From positions 558,001 to 622,000 of the forward strand of contig WWBZ02000013.1 of the NCBI GenBank assembly GCA_011503125.2: a stretch of DNA of 64,000 bases, given 5' to 3'. The translations under genes and the position numbers were made by a program. The notes under the pieces are model-generated. The model was not told the DNA's origin. It did not search any database and saw only the letters and a list, made by a program, of their open reading frames with translations. Positions 32,249-43,932 of the stretch are shown piece by piece. Source of the DNA: Botryosphaeria dothidea (Eukaryota; Ascomycota; Dothideomycetes; Botryosphaeriales; Botryosphaeriaceae). Within the stretch, counting starts at the first letter, position 1; the number at the start of each line of letters is the position of its first letter.

Positions 32249-33182
32249 ATGGCCGCCGAACAGAGGAAGCTCCTCGGTATGTCTGCAGTTGCCCCATCGT
32301 GCATGAGCGTGTTACATACTCACAGACCCAGAGCAGCTCATGGGCGAGCAGCTCATGTCCGGCCCCGGCACGCGCGCGCCACAGCTGTCCATGACTGACC
32401 CCAAGGTCTGCCGGTCGTACCTGGTTGGCACCTGCCCTCACGACCTCTTCACCAACACCAAGCAAGACTTTGGCCCTTGTAACAAAATGCACAGCGAGGC
32501 TCTGAAGAACGAGTATGAGGCTGCCGATCCCGACCAGAAGCGCCGCTGGGGGTTCGAATACGACTACCTGCGCGACATGCAGAAGTACGTCGACGAGTGT
32601 AATCGCCGCATTGACAGCGCCCAGCGCCGCCTGGAGAAGACTCCCGACGAAATCCGCCAGACCAACCTGCTCCTCACCCAGATTCGCGACCTGTCCAAGA
32701 CCATCGAGTGTGGCTTGTTGGAGGTTCAAGTTCTCGGCGAGGAGGCCGCCGTCAACATGGCGGTCACCGAATACTTCAAGATCAAGCAGGCCAAGCAGAA
32801 GAAGGAAGATCTCGAGCGCGAGCTCAAGGCTCTGTCCGACACGTCGGGTCCGTCGGGCCACCAGAAGCTGCAAGTCTGCGACGTGTGCGGCGCCTACCTC
32901 AGCCGTCTCGACAACGATCGCCGTCTCGCCGACCACTTCTACGGAAAGATGCATCTTGGATACGCCCAGATGCGAAAGACATACGAGGCCCTGCAGAAAG
33001 ATCTCAAGGGCAAGCCGCCGCCTGCTCGCCACGATGCCGACGACGGCCCGCGCGGTGGAAGGGGCGATGCCGACGGTGGATTCGGTGACAGGGGTTCGTA
33101 CGGCAGGGCTGGAGGCTACAGGGGTGGCCGCGGAGGAGGCGGTGGCTACAGGGGTGGCCGTGGATACGGAGGAAGGTGGTGA
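32249..33182 (+). CDS. LUC7: U1 snRNP protein Luc7
   Basis: Exon 1 32249..32276 encodes only nine codons (MAAEQRKLL); exon 2 is 32326..33182; 294 aa in total. Luc7 is part of the U1 snRNP and helps choose 5' splice sites. The N-terminal CCCH-type zinc finger (CRSYLVGTCPHDLF..GPCNKMHSE) is followed by a coiled-coil region (EEAAVNMAVTEYFKIKQAKQKKEDLEREL). The second C2H2-type finger is CDVCGAYLSRLDNDRRLADHFYGKMHLGY. The tail is RGG-rich (GGYRGGRGGGGGYRGGRG), as expected for an RNA-binding protein. The 49-bp intron directly after the start is conserved in position in many fungi as far as I recall. Intact. Confidence 0.96.
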
Positions 33183-33774
33183 GGTATGATACCTTCTTAC
33201 TCTCAACTGACAGGTTAAGGCGTTACGGATGGGATGGGAAAAAGTAGATGCCACCAGCACGGATTTGGTCCAATGCCCAACAACTATACCGAGTACGCAT
33301 CTCCCACCGCCTCTGGTGATTGTGGTTAACCAATTGCAAGCAGCATGACAGCCGGCGACTTGTGAAGTCTCGTGAGTACCGTGACACCACTGATTTCTAC
33401 TGCACGGTGGGTTCTTTTTCGCATTTGGCGCTCTGTCCTCTGACTACAGATCGTGCTCTCTCTTTATCGTCTCGAGTGGTGAACAAGGTTTGCTAGATGT
33501 GAATGAATATTATTTTCTTCTTGTGCTGTTTCCTCCAAGTGGTGATGCTGTGGCGTGGGGCGGAAGGCGGCATTCGGCGCGGAGAAGGACCCATGACTAA
33601 GGCAGCGGCGCCCAGCCCTGACACACTTACACCGTCCCGCCGGGCGCGGCCAGCTGGAACCCAAACTTCGGACCTCGACCTGCGCCCGACCATAAAACTC
33701 CTGCTGATCCTCTACGACTCCGCCCTTGCCTCACCCTCACTCCACTTTCTGCGCACGTCGAGCTCACTCCCGCA
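33183..33774. other. Intergenic, no gene seen
   Basis: A 592-bp stretch holding the LUC7 3' end and the ArfGAP promoter. Open frames here are short and not conserved. Confidence 0.55.
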
Positions 33775-35730
33775 ATGTCGCGGCGCGCACCCAATCCCCA
33801 GGCCGAGCGTGCGGCCCAAAACCAGCAGACTCTCAAGAGCCTGGTCAAGCTCGAGGCGAACAAGAGCTGCGCCGACTGCAAGAGGAACAAGCGTGAGCCT
33901 ATCCGTCAATTGTGACGACACAGACATGATCGAGTACTGACTGTCGTCTCTGCAGACCCGCGATGGGCCAGCTGGAATCTGGGAGTCTTCGTCTGCATCC
34001 GGTATACCGCCCCCTGACCAGGTAGCCACAGCGAACAATGACGCTGACGACGACAACAGATGCTCCGGTATCCACAGAGGCATGGGAACCCACATTAGTA
34101 GGGTCAAGTCGGTCGACCTGGATTCGTGGACGGACGAGCAGCTGCAGAGCATGCTGCGGTGGGGCAACGCCAGGGCAAACAAGTGAGTGGCGGAACGGAG
34201 CAGGAACAGGAAGCAAGCGCTGACGGGCACAGGTACTGGGAGGCAAAGCTAGCGCCGGGCCATATCCCCTCCGAATCGTAAGCACACCGCAACACGTATC
34301 TTGAAACACCGAGACTGACTCCGCGAAGGAAGATTGAGAACTTCATCCGAACCAAGTATGATTCGAAGCGCTGGGTGATGGATGGGCCTATGCCAGACCC
34401 GGCGACGCTGGACACTGAAGGAGACGACGACGTGGTAAGTTACAATCATGTATGTATTCAATCCCCGGTGCGGTACTGATAAGATGCTCAGCCATTGAAC
34501 GTCGTACAGGAGAAGGCCAAGATGGAGCGCTCCGCTTCTCAGCGTGCTGCTACTTCTGCCAGCCACGCTGCTCCTACTCCCGTCAGAAAGCAGCCGACCA
34601 TGGACATTTTCGGCGACGATCCTCCTCCCTCTCGCCCGAGCACTGGCCCGCCTGCCGCAAGAGCCCCTCCACCAAAGACCGACGCCGCCCCGCCTAAACA
34701 GACAAAGCCTGGTGATTCGCTGTTGGGTTTGGACTTCTTTGGCTCTTCACCGGCAAATGCGCCAGCTCGTCCGGCCAGCACCACTGGGTCTGCGCCTTCC
34801 GCGCCTTCTCGTCCCGACTTGAAGCAGTCAATCCTTTCTCTCTATGCCGCCAAGCCTGCTGCTCCGCCCGCTGTGAAGCACCAACACACTGGCTCCGGTT
34901 CGTTTGGTAGTCTCGGATCGCCTGGTCTCCAGCAATCGCCGACTGGAGGTCAGCCGGGAGCCGGTGGATTTGGAGGGTTGGGTGGAATGACCGATGCTTT
35001 TAGTAGCTTGAGCTTCTCCAGTCCAGCCACCCAGCAAGCTCCAAAGCCTTCTCCTTTCGCTGATCTTATGAGCGCCACCCCGAAAACTTCTTCTGCTTCG
35101 AGCCACGCCCCGTCTTCGTCAAAGTCTGGACTGGGTTCTTTTGGTAGTGGTGGTGGCTTCTTCGATGCTCCCAAGCCTGCGAACCCGTCTCAGCAGCAGC
35201 GCACTTTCAGCATCGGCAGCAATTTCGGCGGTTTCGCCTCTGCTGCCTCTCCCGCAGCCGCCCCTCCCAAGCCCGCTGCTAGCAACTCGGGCGATCTCTT
35301 CAGCCTCGACTTCGGCGCTCCAGCACCCGCACCCGCCAAGCCAGCCGTCTCCTCTCCCGCCATGCCCAACTCCGCCTTCAACCTGTCTTCCCCCGCTGCA
35401 CCGAGCCAGCCCGCTCAGCCCGCCGCTCAGCCCACTGCCTCGGTCAACTACGCCTCCGGACTCGGCGGTATGGGCGACCCTTGGGGCTCCAACGACGTGT
35501 GGGCCTCTTCTGCGGCGCCTCCCGCTACGACGACCACGACCGCGAGCGCGGCTCCAAAGTCGCCTGGCTGGGGCAGCAGCGCTGCCGCTCCCTCTGTGGC
35601 GCAGGATGACGACTTTGGCGGTTGGAGCAGCGCTCCCGCGCCTGCACCTGCTGCATCTAACCCATCTACGTCTAAGCCCATGACCGGTCTGAGCGGTGGT
35701 GACGATCTTTTCGGAAACGTGTGGGAGTAG
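33775..35730 (+). CDS. ArfGAP-domain GTPase activator, Age2/SMAP-type
   Basis: Six exons give 558 aa: 33775..33892, 33956..34001, 34060..34182, 34233..34277, 34329..34434 and 34492..35730. The ArfGAP zinc finger (C-x2-C-x16-C-x2-C) is split over the first three exons: [32 protein letters not shown], seen as separate pieces. It includes the catalytic arginine of IHRGMGTH and continues with [20 protein letters not shown]. The C-terminal 400 residues are low-complexity Ala/Pro/Ser/Gly, with repeated short motifs such as [21 protein letters not shown] and DDLFGNVWE that look like clathrin/adaptor-binding peptides. The protein should stimulate GTP hydrolysis on Arf1 in trans-Golgi/endosome traffic. 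Five introns crowded at the 5' end are typical of fungi. Confidence 0.93.
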
Positions 35731-36486
35731 ACTCTGTGAGGAAGAAAGTTTACTTTTTTGCTTTTTTTGGTCGGGGCGGGAGCATTCCAGGGGGGATGAT
35801 TGAAGCATCGGATGGAGTTTTCGGAGTCATGAGACGGAATAATGAAGAGTGCCTTTCTCTCTCTTTCGACATGTATGATGCAGAAACTTGCGGTATGATA
35901 ATATCAAAAATGAAAAGTTGTCGAAAAGGATGTACAAAGGCATGATTTTTGTAACTGCCAACTGGGATAACAAACGCCTATGCTTTAGGCTACATTTCGT
36001 GCGCCTCATTCTCTTGCTCGGATCCTTCCCGTGTGTGACGCATGAGTGCTAGTATTACATGAATAAACAGAGAGGTGCGGAATTCGGGGGAAAGAAGATG
36101 TCTCTGGACGCGGATTGGAGTGGCAGGGGTCGGAGGCGCGTCGGTATTGCGGTCCTGAAGAGCGGGCAGTTTGCGGCGCTCTTATCACACGCACACGCGA
36201 CGATACAGTCCTCCCCCTTTGTAGTTCTTTCCTGCGCTCAGCCCAGCCCCGGGCGGCGGTGGTGCAGCACCGTCCGCCTTATTCTTCCCGCTTCTCGTCC
36301 TTGCAGCCTCTCCTCCCTCGCCCCACAACAGGTCTCTGCCCCAAAACGATTGCCAACTTAGACCACCGCTGCCCTGCGCGCCCCCCCCAGACGAAACCCC
36401 GCCGCGCCCATATTCCCTCCCCACGACCGGAACCCCCTCCCCTCTCCCTCAGAGTAGTAGAATGACTTTTTTCCGCGCTGTCTCGC
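35731..36486. other. Intergenic, no gene seen
   Basis: A 756-bp convergent spacer between the ArfGAP and SNARE genes, C- and T-rich around 36215-36450. No credible open frame. Confidence 0.55.
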
Positions 36487-37053
36487 TCACTTCGACCCGT
36501 GCCCAAACACCAGCCCCCAAATCCAGTACAGCACCACCACAACCCCGACAATCATGCCCGCGAGCTTGAGGATCGCCACTTTGTTGCCCGACTGCGCCAT
36601 GCGCGTCAGGCGCCCCGCGCTGCCCTTGAGGCTGGTGGCGAAGGTGGAGAAGGTTTCATTCTGGGGATTCGCGCGTCAGCGGTGTGCGGGAGGGTCGGGG
36701 CGTTTGGGAGGAGGCGGGCTTACCGTGTTGTCCAGCACTCGCTGGTCGCGCGCGTTGTCGTAGATGTCGATCGTGACGCCGCGCAGGGCCGAGACCTTGG
36801 AGGCGAGCTCGTCGAGGCGGGAGTTGTTTTGCCTGGGGAGCGGTCGCTGTCAGCGCAGGGTGTACAAGCAGGGGCGTGGGAGTTGCGCTGGTGGGCGCGA
36901 GGGATGGGCGGGTCGGGGGAGCTGAGGCCTGGGCGATTGAGGCGGGTGGGTGTAAGGCCGGTGTGGGTGTACCGCCGTTGCGAGTGCGCGCGGGGGGTGG
37001 CTCGCAGAGAGCTGGTGGCGTACGTACCGCTCGCGCTCGTAGGCGTCCGACAT
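36487..37053 (-). CDS. Bet1/Sft1-family SNARE
   Basis: Three exons, 37053..37028, 36832..36724 and 36660..36487, give a 102-aa tail-anchored protein too fragmented to appear as one frame. After a short MSDAYERER start comes the Qc-type SNARE helix (NSRLDELASKVSALRGVTIDIYDN..), with the zero-layer Gln expected within DQRVLDNTNETF. A linker (LTRMAQSGNKVAILKLAG) and a single C-terminal membrane anchor (MIVGVVVVLYWIWGLVFG) follow. It should act in vesicle fusion at the ER-Golgi or within the Golgi. Bet1 and Sft1 are hard to separate by eye, so no symbol is given. Overlapping long plus-strand frames here are antisense shadows. Confidence 0.92.
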
Positions 37054-37480
37054 GGTGGTGGTGGTTGTGGTGGATCGTCTGGATCGCGGAGATGGGCTCG
37101 GTCGGTTGCGGCGCAGTTGGCGCGAGGTGCTTGTATGCGAGGGCTCGAGAGCGGTTCGAGATCTGAGGACAGCGAGGTGCTGCGATTCGAGAAGGGGAGC
37201 GGCGGATGTGCGTGCGGTTGAGGCGGCGCGTCGGCAGGAGGAAGGGTACGAGAAGGAGAGAGGGCGTGGCTGCTGGGGTTTGGGCTGGAGTGCCTGAGAC
37301 CGGGGTTTGGCGCGCAGCTGAGCCCCAGAACCGGCGATGACGCGGGCGCCGCCGCCGACGCGAATGGCATCCCCGGTCCTTTCCCTTGTTCTAGACTTGT
37401 GGCCGGGGACCCGCCGGGTAGCTGTGCAGCGCTTTCGTCTACAATTTTTTACAACGCACCTGGCAAGTATCTACAGTACA

Positions 37481-39203
37481 TCACGCCTCCCTCCTTTCCC
37501 GTTCCTCCGCATCCTCCCCATCCTTCTTCAAATTCGCCAAGCACGGCGCGAAAAACAGCTTCCCCGTCCACGCGCCCTTCGCCGTCCGCACCGCAACCAA
37601 ACACCACAGCAGGATCACCGCAACGCTAAACACCTGGCCCAGCACCTGGAAGAAGCGCGACGGCATCTCCAACCCGATCTGGATCGTGCTCGTCGCGAAC
37701 ACGCCCAGCGGGAACGTGAAACCCCACCAGCCCATGTTGAAGGGGAAGGGCCGCGCCTCCCAGATCGACACCAACGCGATGAAGAACCACACCAATCCGA
37801 ATCCCCACATGATCAGCGCTACCAGGAAGCCAAGCACGTACGCGACGGAGCCTGCGGTGGGGTCGAGCGTGTTGGTTTGCGGGAAAATGTCCCGGGCGAC
37901 TTTGCCAAGGTACATGATGCTGGGTGGAATGTGAGTATTGGAGCTGTTCAATGGTGGGATGTATGTCACGAGAGACTGGGAGAGTATCTGAGCACAAAGA
38001 GAGACGCGAACTTACCCAAAGCCTCCGAAACCCAGCGGGCCCAACGGCAGGAAGCAGCTCACGATGACCTCACGCGGGGGCATCTTGTGCACCGCCAGCC
38101 GCTGGAAATACATGGCGATTACGACAAAGGCCATCGGTGTGCCCATGGCCCATAGCACATAGCTCGTCATGATAGTGCCGAGCGCATGCTGCGGGTTTGG
38201 CAGGATTTCCGCAACCCTGGCTCCCGTGCCGGCAGCGACGATGGTTGCGGCAATGGGGAGCAGCTGCGCGGCTGTGAAGCGCTCGAGGGACCGGAGCTCA
38301 TGCGTTTGCATCATGCTATACAAGGATTAGTGATGATCGACTGGGATGAGGTGGGGAGGGAAATCATACAGCAGCACCGACAATGATAGCGTCACGGCGG
38401 CCGCAACCACTGTGTCGATCATCCAAAGGACCCATGCAAAGGTGGCCGCCCACGGACCCCATACGGGGACACAGACGGACACCCACATCTCAATGAGCGT
38501 GGCGAAGCCCATTGGAATGGTGCCAAGAAAGAGAGAGTTGATGGGATCCCGGATCATGACGCCCCAGATCTCCGGGTAAAGCGTGTAGCGCACGACAGAG
38601 GTCAGGAAGGCGAGAGTGAATAGGATGGTGTTGAGCACGAAGAAGACAATGGACAGCCAGTAGAGCCAGGCTGCGTTGTACGGCATACCCTCCAAGAGAT
38701 TTGCCACGATGCCGGTACCCATGGTGACGGAGAACCAGCTGAGAATTGTTAGTCCGGATATGGCCACATATTTTCGGTCAAAGATGAGAGAATAAAATGG
38801 AAGAATGATCCATACGTGCAATATGATCAGGGGCTTGAAGGACTCACGAAGGGCTGAAATTCCTGACTACTCTGCGCCACCCAACGTCGTACTTGCTCGG
38901 CTGAGCTTGCACATCATCAAGCCTTTCATCTGGCCGCATGGTCTTGGTCTCTCCGCTCGGAGTTGAGACTGAGAAGCTTCCGTTAGGCCCTGACACTGGT
39001 CGCATGCTCATCGAAGCCGGCGGAACGCATGCCGGGTTGTTGTCTCCATACTGCTGCTGATTCTGGTCATTGCGCGGCTGCTGCGACTTCTCCTGACGCG
39101 TCTCCATCTCATTCTTTTCTCGTAGCTTGAAGTCGTCGAGCTGGGGAATGCGGCGCCGGCTCGATGTCCGCGATATGGATTCGGGGTCTTGTTGTCCCCC
39201 CAT
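37481..39203 (-). CDS. SSU1-like sulfite efflux pump (TDT / SLAC1 family)
   Basis: Exons 39203..38848, 38738..38370, 38315..38016 and 37919..37481 give 487 aa. A hydrophilic, Gln/Ser-rich N-terminus of about 115 residues precedes ten membrane helices. Diagnostic stretches are SWFSVTMGTGIVANLLEGMPY, TLYPEIWGVMIRDPINSLFLGTIPMGFATL, LLPIAATIVAAGTGARVA, CFLPLGPLGFGGFGIMYLGKVA and FPFNMGWWGFTFPLGVFATST. These match the fungal Ssu1 branch of the tellurite-resistance/dicarboxylate transporters, which export sulfite at the plasma membrane and protect against sulfur overload. The first intron (about 110 bp) is longer than the others. It lies 18 kb from the ETP cluster, so a link to ETP sulfur metabolism is only a speculation. 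Confidence 0.93.
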
Positions 39204-42200
39204 GGCCTTGGCTGACGTCGTTCTTTCTGAGAGCCCCTTACGCGCTCAACATTAGAGAACAGGATGCGACCGGGACAGTTGAGAGAGCTGTGGGTAAGAT
39301 TTTGCGAGATTCCGGTTGGATGACTCCGCTATCGCTGATGCGAGGAGCATCTGTATCGCCGTGCGCAAGAGGCGAATGGGGGTCTCGACGGCATTGATCG
39401 GCTAGCCTCAATCGGCTAGTGCGTGCTGCGGGTAGTTACGCTGCGGGTGGCGGCCAGGTCAAACCATTCCCAAAACCTCACTCCTACATGCCCCTGAAAA
39501 ATACGTCTCTGTTGGATTCGGCTCTAGCAGAATGGTAAAACGGTGAGAAGAGGAATTGTGGAAAGCGTGGACAATTGTGTTCTTGGATAACTCTACCACT
39601 TGCAGCTCGGCTGGGATTGACAGATGCCGATCAGCTGGCGACAGTGACGGGGGTAGGTGACTCATGTCAATGATATTCAATACATTAAACATCATGGAGA
39701 GTGGCAGTTTGGCAGTTTCTGAAACTGTTGATGCATTATTGAGAGAGGGACTTATGATGTTGACGGTACCGTGCAATACGGTGGTGAGGTTCAATATTCA
39801 TAGGACGCGCATATGCAAAATTGTGTGAAAAAAAAGATCTGATCATTACAGCCGTGGCGAGTGGAAGCATTCGTCCGGATGTCTTTGTCATTGGAAATGT
39901 AACATATTTGTGTTCGGACGCGTACTTTCACTCCCCCTGATTTCGTTTTTAGGAGTCATTGCCGCTAACCACCGGTCATGCGAAGTCAGCGTTGGCTGTA
40001 ACGGCTGAACGAAGAAGTGGTGTTGAGGCAGTGCACGTGATGACGTGTAGGCAGCAGACGCGCGTGCACGCGGTGACGTCACGTACTTCGCAACTTTATA
40101 GCTCTCGCTTGTACGTAGACTCTCGCACTTTGTGCGACCTCTCTGTAGCAGCATCGAGTCTCATTACATTGGCTGTTTCTTGCTAAGAGAACCCAGATTC
40201 CAGCATTTTCTGCAACATTTTCCCTCCTGAAAAGTCTTCCCCATCATTGTTGGGTTTCGACACCACCGTTCAACCTCAAAAACCATCGCTACCGAAAAGT
40301 CGACGCAAAGAGGTGCTCTCCGAGCAGTCCACTCGCACGGCAGAGTCAGACAACGAGCTCCTGGCTTCAAATTCCACCAACTCGGCATCCTCGAAGAGTA
40401 CCGCGACGATGATCTACCATCAGTCATGCAGGAGGTTGGTGATGCATCATCGCCAAGATTGGAAAGACTGGCCGCATTCACGACGTTCACATGATTTACG
40501 GCATCTTCCCGAATTGGGAAGGCAGAGCCCAGCGCCAGATCACGGGCAAAGGCGGATAATGGGGGGGGTTGTTTGGCAATGGAAACGTCACGCTTGCAAG
40601 GATTGGTGATCGCCTGAGCGATTTCTCTTTTGATAAGGTTCTTTTAATCACAGAAATGATTGAGCATCCGGTGAAGCTAGTCCGTTTGGTCAAGATAAGG
40701 GGCAGAGCGTTCAAACGGATCACCATCGACGAGTAGGATTCTCAAGTCAGCCATTAGTCACCTTGAATCTGACATCCCCAACGCAAACGTTCCGTTAGTC
40801 GATTGACCTATTGTTCGCATTGTGTTACACTTACGTATCTTCATTACTTGACATCTAAAGGTCTTAGAATCTAGCCGAAGGATCTGGTAGCGTCTAAATT
40901 GATCCGGAAACACTCCAACTCCTGACAAAAAAGCTTTCAGGGTCACAAAAAGTCCTCGGTCATGGTGGAGATCTTGGACGGATGGATTTTGAGCCGACTC
41001 CTCATAGCCGAGATTTGCGCCTTCAGGAAGGTGGCAGCGAACACTCTCTTCTCCCATGAGATTTGCCAGGGAGAGGATACGTCGTAGTAGGCAATGAGGC
41101 TCGAAGTCCGCAATGATCAGGGGAACTTCGGTCATTTCAAACTATTCTTTTGTCTGGTTCATCGTCTCCGAAGGCTGAGCATGCGTCGATTTCGCGCAAT
41201 CGCAAACAGGAGGATTAGGTAGCTGGACACTAAGGCTTAATGCGGGGCCGATAGATGTACGATTGCTGATGCTTCGTCACACTCTTACGCAAGGCGGATT
41301 CCTAGTCTGGCATTCTTTTAGCTAGTCCAAGCACGACTTTCTTCTGGCATCCCAATCTCGATTCTACAATTGCCGTGCGCCTCGGGTGATTCACCGTTGG
41401 TATTCATGCCACCTGAGCTTTGCATCGCGTGGCGTCGAGGGCGCTTGCCGTCTTCTGCGCTATTAATCGGGCTGAGTGCGGGCTTGCTAGCATATCTGGA
41501 AGAGCCTGTAAGCGAGTGGCGTGAAATATGCAGATGTGGATGCACTCTGCGTCAGCGCATGCAGCTCCGAACATGATCGGACGAATGCCTGGTAGCACAA
41601 GTCAAATGCTGTGGGATACCAGGCAACAGCCTTGCTGTTCGGCTGAACCACTGAAAACAGATTTGCCTTATGAGATGAGGCTGAGCGCTTAGCAAAAAAA
41701 GGAGACTGATCCATAGACCTGCAACAATAGACGCTTACACATTCTCGTGTTATTTCGTGCAGGCAGGGCGGAACAAACAGCTAAATAATTAATTCCCTCC
41801 TGGCACAATACTACAAAATTACCTACGAGTTGGAATGCTCGTGCAAACCAAACCAAGACCGAACGTGCGTCACCTAGCTTGCTGCTCCCGATTCAGACCA
41901 ACAGCATTTTCATGCCTCTTAAATCATGTCAGAGAATTAACGATAGCAGATGTGTCAGTTCTTCATGTCATGGATTTCTGAGTGGTGCAGGGGAGGCACC
42001 CAGTTGTACTGACTCCAAGAGCTAAACCAATAACTGCATGCCAGTTGATCCTTCAGCATGCTGGCGAACGATGACAAGAAGTTGGAACATGCTATTGATA
42101 GGCCACGTAATTATTCCCTGAATCTCTGACGGTGATGCTTCTCGTGTGCTGTCTAATTTCTTGTCAATGATCTATGTTGACTCTCCCTCGCCAAGGCTAC

Positions 42201-42695
42201 CAGCGGACAAGATCGGCCCAGAAAGTGTTGTATGCTACATCACAAAGCGTCGTCCGGTAAAAGGGCAAGTATTTGGACGCGACTTACCGGTGTTCTCAGC
42301 GCCACGTAATGGGTGGCCCCGGAGCTGACGCAGCCGCCCAATCGTGTGCGCTGGATCTGGGTGGCCCCGGGACACGAGGGTCGGTGGCCCCGATGTGCGC
42401 TTCCACTACATGGTCAACTGCTGAACTTTTAGCGAGTGGCTTAGTCTCGGCGGCCGGCAAAGCTAGCCTGAGGCATTCTTTCCCACTTTCATTCAGCATT
42501 GTCTAGAATGAAAGAGTTGGAAATACATCGAATTATCACCGATGACCCTGGAAGAAATAGTGTGGATGCTTCATAATTAATCAATTATTGCGTACAGCAA
42601 GCATAATGGAAAGTGAGTATCCAGGGCCCAATGGAGAACCGTCAAAGAGACGCCCTAGAGCATCAGAGAAAGGTTCAAACCCTCCACAGTTATTT
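39204..42695. other. 3.5-kb gene-poor stretch with coding-like scraps
   Basis: No intact gene is visible. Plus-strand pieces at about 40340-40440 (reading EYRDDDLPSVMQEVGDASS) and 40600-40735 (reading RLSDFSFDKVLLITEMIEHP) look protein-like but lie in broken frames. A 125-codon minus frame at 40758-41135 is similarly orphan. Three short direct copies of GTGGCCCC occur at 42312-42395. I treat this as decayed or rapidly evolving DNA. Confidence 0.4.
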
Positions 42696-43798
42696 CTAAG
42701 CTTCCGACCGGTCCACCGGTCCCTTACCACGCCACCGTAGAGGAAAAATGATCTCGGTCAGCGATTGGACAGCCCGCTGAATCGCCTGGGTGATTGTTTT
42801 GACGAATCCGCTAGGCTCCTCCCTCTCCTGCTCCCTCACCATCTGGCCCTCCTCCGCCTGCCTTGTGTCTGCCTCCTCTATCCTCACCACCTCCCCTTCT
42901 CCTTGCATTCTCCGTACCACTTCTCCGTCTCCATTACTCTGGTGGAAATTCCCAGCTCCCCTTCCGGAACTGCCGTCCGACAAGACTTCCAATCCTGTAG
43001 CCGTCTTATCCTTACGAGTGTCCTGCTGCTTATAGATTATAGCATCACTCGGTGTGTCGGTCGACGAGTTTGCAATCTTTGGTGACTCTTCCAAGGACAC
43101 ACTCTGGTGAGACACAGAGCTCTCTACACTGATACCAGAATCGCGTTTGAAAGAGTTGCTTATCCTCTGTGTTTGAGGGTTCTTCACGCCTGTTCGATGT
43201 GGAAAATCAGCAGCTTTCTGATCTTGCCAGTCCCGCCGTTCTTTGCACTCACGGTTTCGTGGCACTCCATAGCCTCCCGCAGGTTCTGGACCCCTAATGA
43301 GGACATTTCTCGTCTGAGCCTGGTACGAGTCTGCTATTTACGGGTCAGCTAAGGCCAGGTTTCTCCACGTCAGATCAACTCTATAAAGCCCTGGACAGTA
43401 TCAACCATGAAGAGAATCTGTGCCCTTTCACAGAACGACTTAAGAGATTACCTACAGAAAGAGCCTTTATTACTCGCCGGCAGATAATCATCCACAGTCT
43501 TGGTCCCTCGCATAATCAGGACGGTGCGCTTAATTCTCTCTTCATCAAACCCTTTAGCAAATTTCTCATCATCGATTAGGAGTCCAAACGTCAAATAAAG
43601 CTCATCGTAGATCTGTCGAATGATGACCACAATGTCATCACTGCAACAACAATCGTTGATCGCCTGGTAGACTTTATCGTACTCGTTCCATGTAACTTTC
43701 TCTGGCAGTACCTCATCGTCAGCGTCCTCCTCGGCAACGACAGACCCGGTTGTCACGCCTCCATCAGTCGGATCAATATTTTGCATCCGTTCTCGCAT
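42696..43798 (-). CDS. Unrecognised protein, 5' end and introns uncertain
   Basis: I do not recognise this gene. Two open blocks on the same strand may be exons. The first, 43798..43452, is acidic and helical (TWNEYDKVYQAINDCCCSDD, DDEKFAKGFDEERIKRTVL) and ends at a plausible donor (AG|GTAATC). The second reaches a stop at 42696 and is polar and Ser/Glu-rich (SNSFKRDSGISVESSVSHQS), ending with a short hydrophobic-basic segment (SLTEIIFPLRWRGKG). A conserved-looking bridge reading REMSSLGVQNLREAMECHET lies at about 43270-43340, in a frame that needs a further splice. An upstream ATG at 43932 begins another 37-codon piece, but no intron of normal size joins it. Existence as a gene is likely; the model is not settled. 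Confidence 0.45.
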
Positions 43799-43932
43799 CT
43801 CATAAGAGCCGATAACGTACCTTCTCCTAGAGAGGGATCAAATATTTCTCTCGATGTAATACATTCAGGCTCTTCTCGCAGAGGTCCATCCTTCGAGTGA
43901 TCCAAGATGTAAGGATGAGAATGAGCTGCCAT

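Noticed and set aside
36499..37221. 240-codon plus-strand frame
   Set aside because: Antisense of the three-exon SNARE gene and its introns; Gly/Arg-rich without domain features.
37481..39203. SSU1-like gene as a member of the ETP cluster
   Set aside because: It is separated from the cluster by conserved housekeeping genes (GPI16, LUC7, ArfGAP, SNARE), so shared sulfur chemistry is not enough.
42312..42395. Three short GTGGCCCC copies as a repeat array or CRISPR-like structure
   Set aside because: The repeats are only about 8-10 bp with unequal spacing, in a eukaryotic genome; chance or simple-sequence origin is likely.
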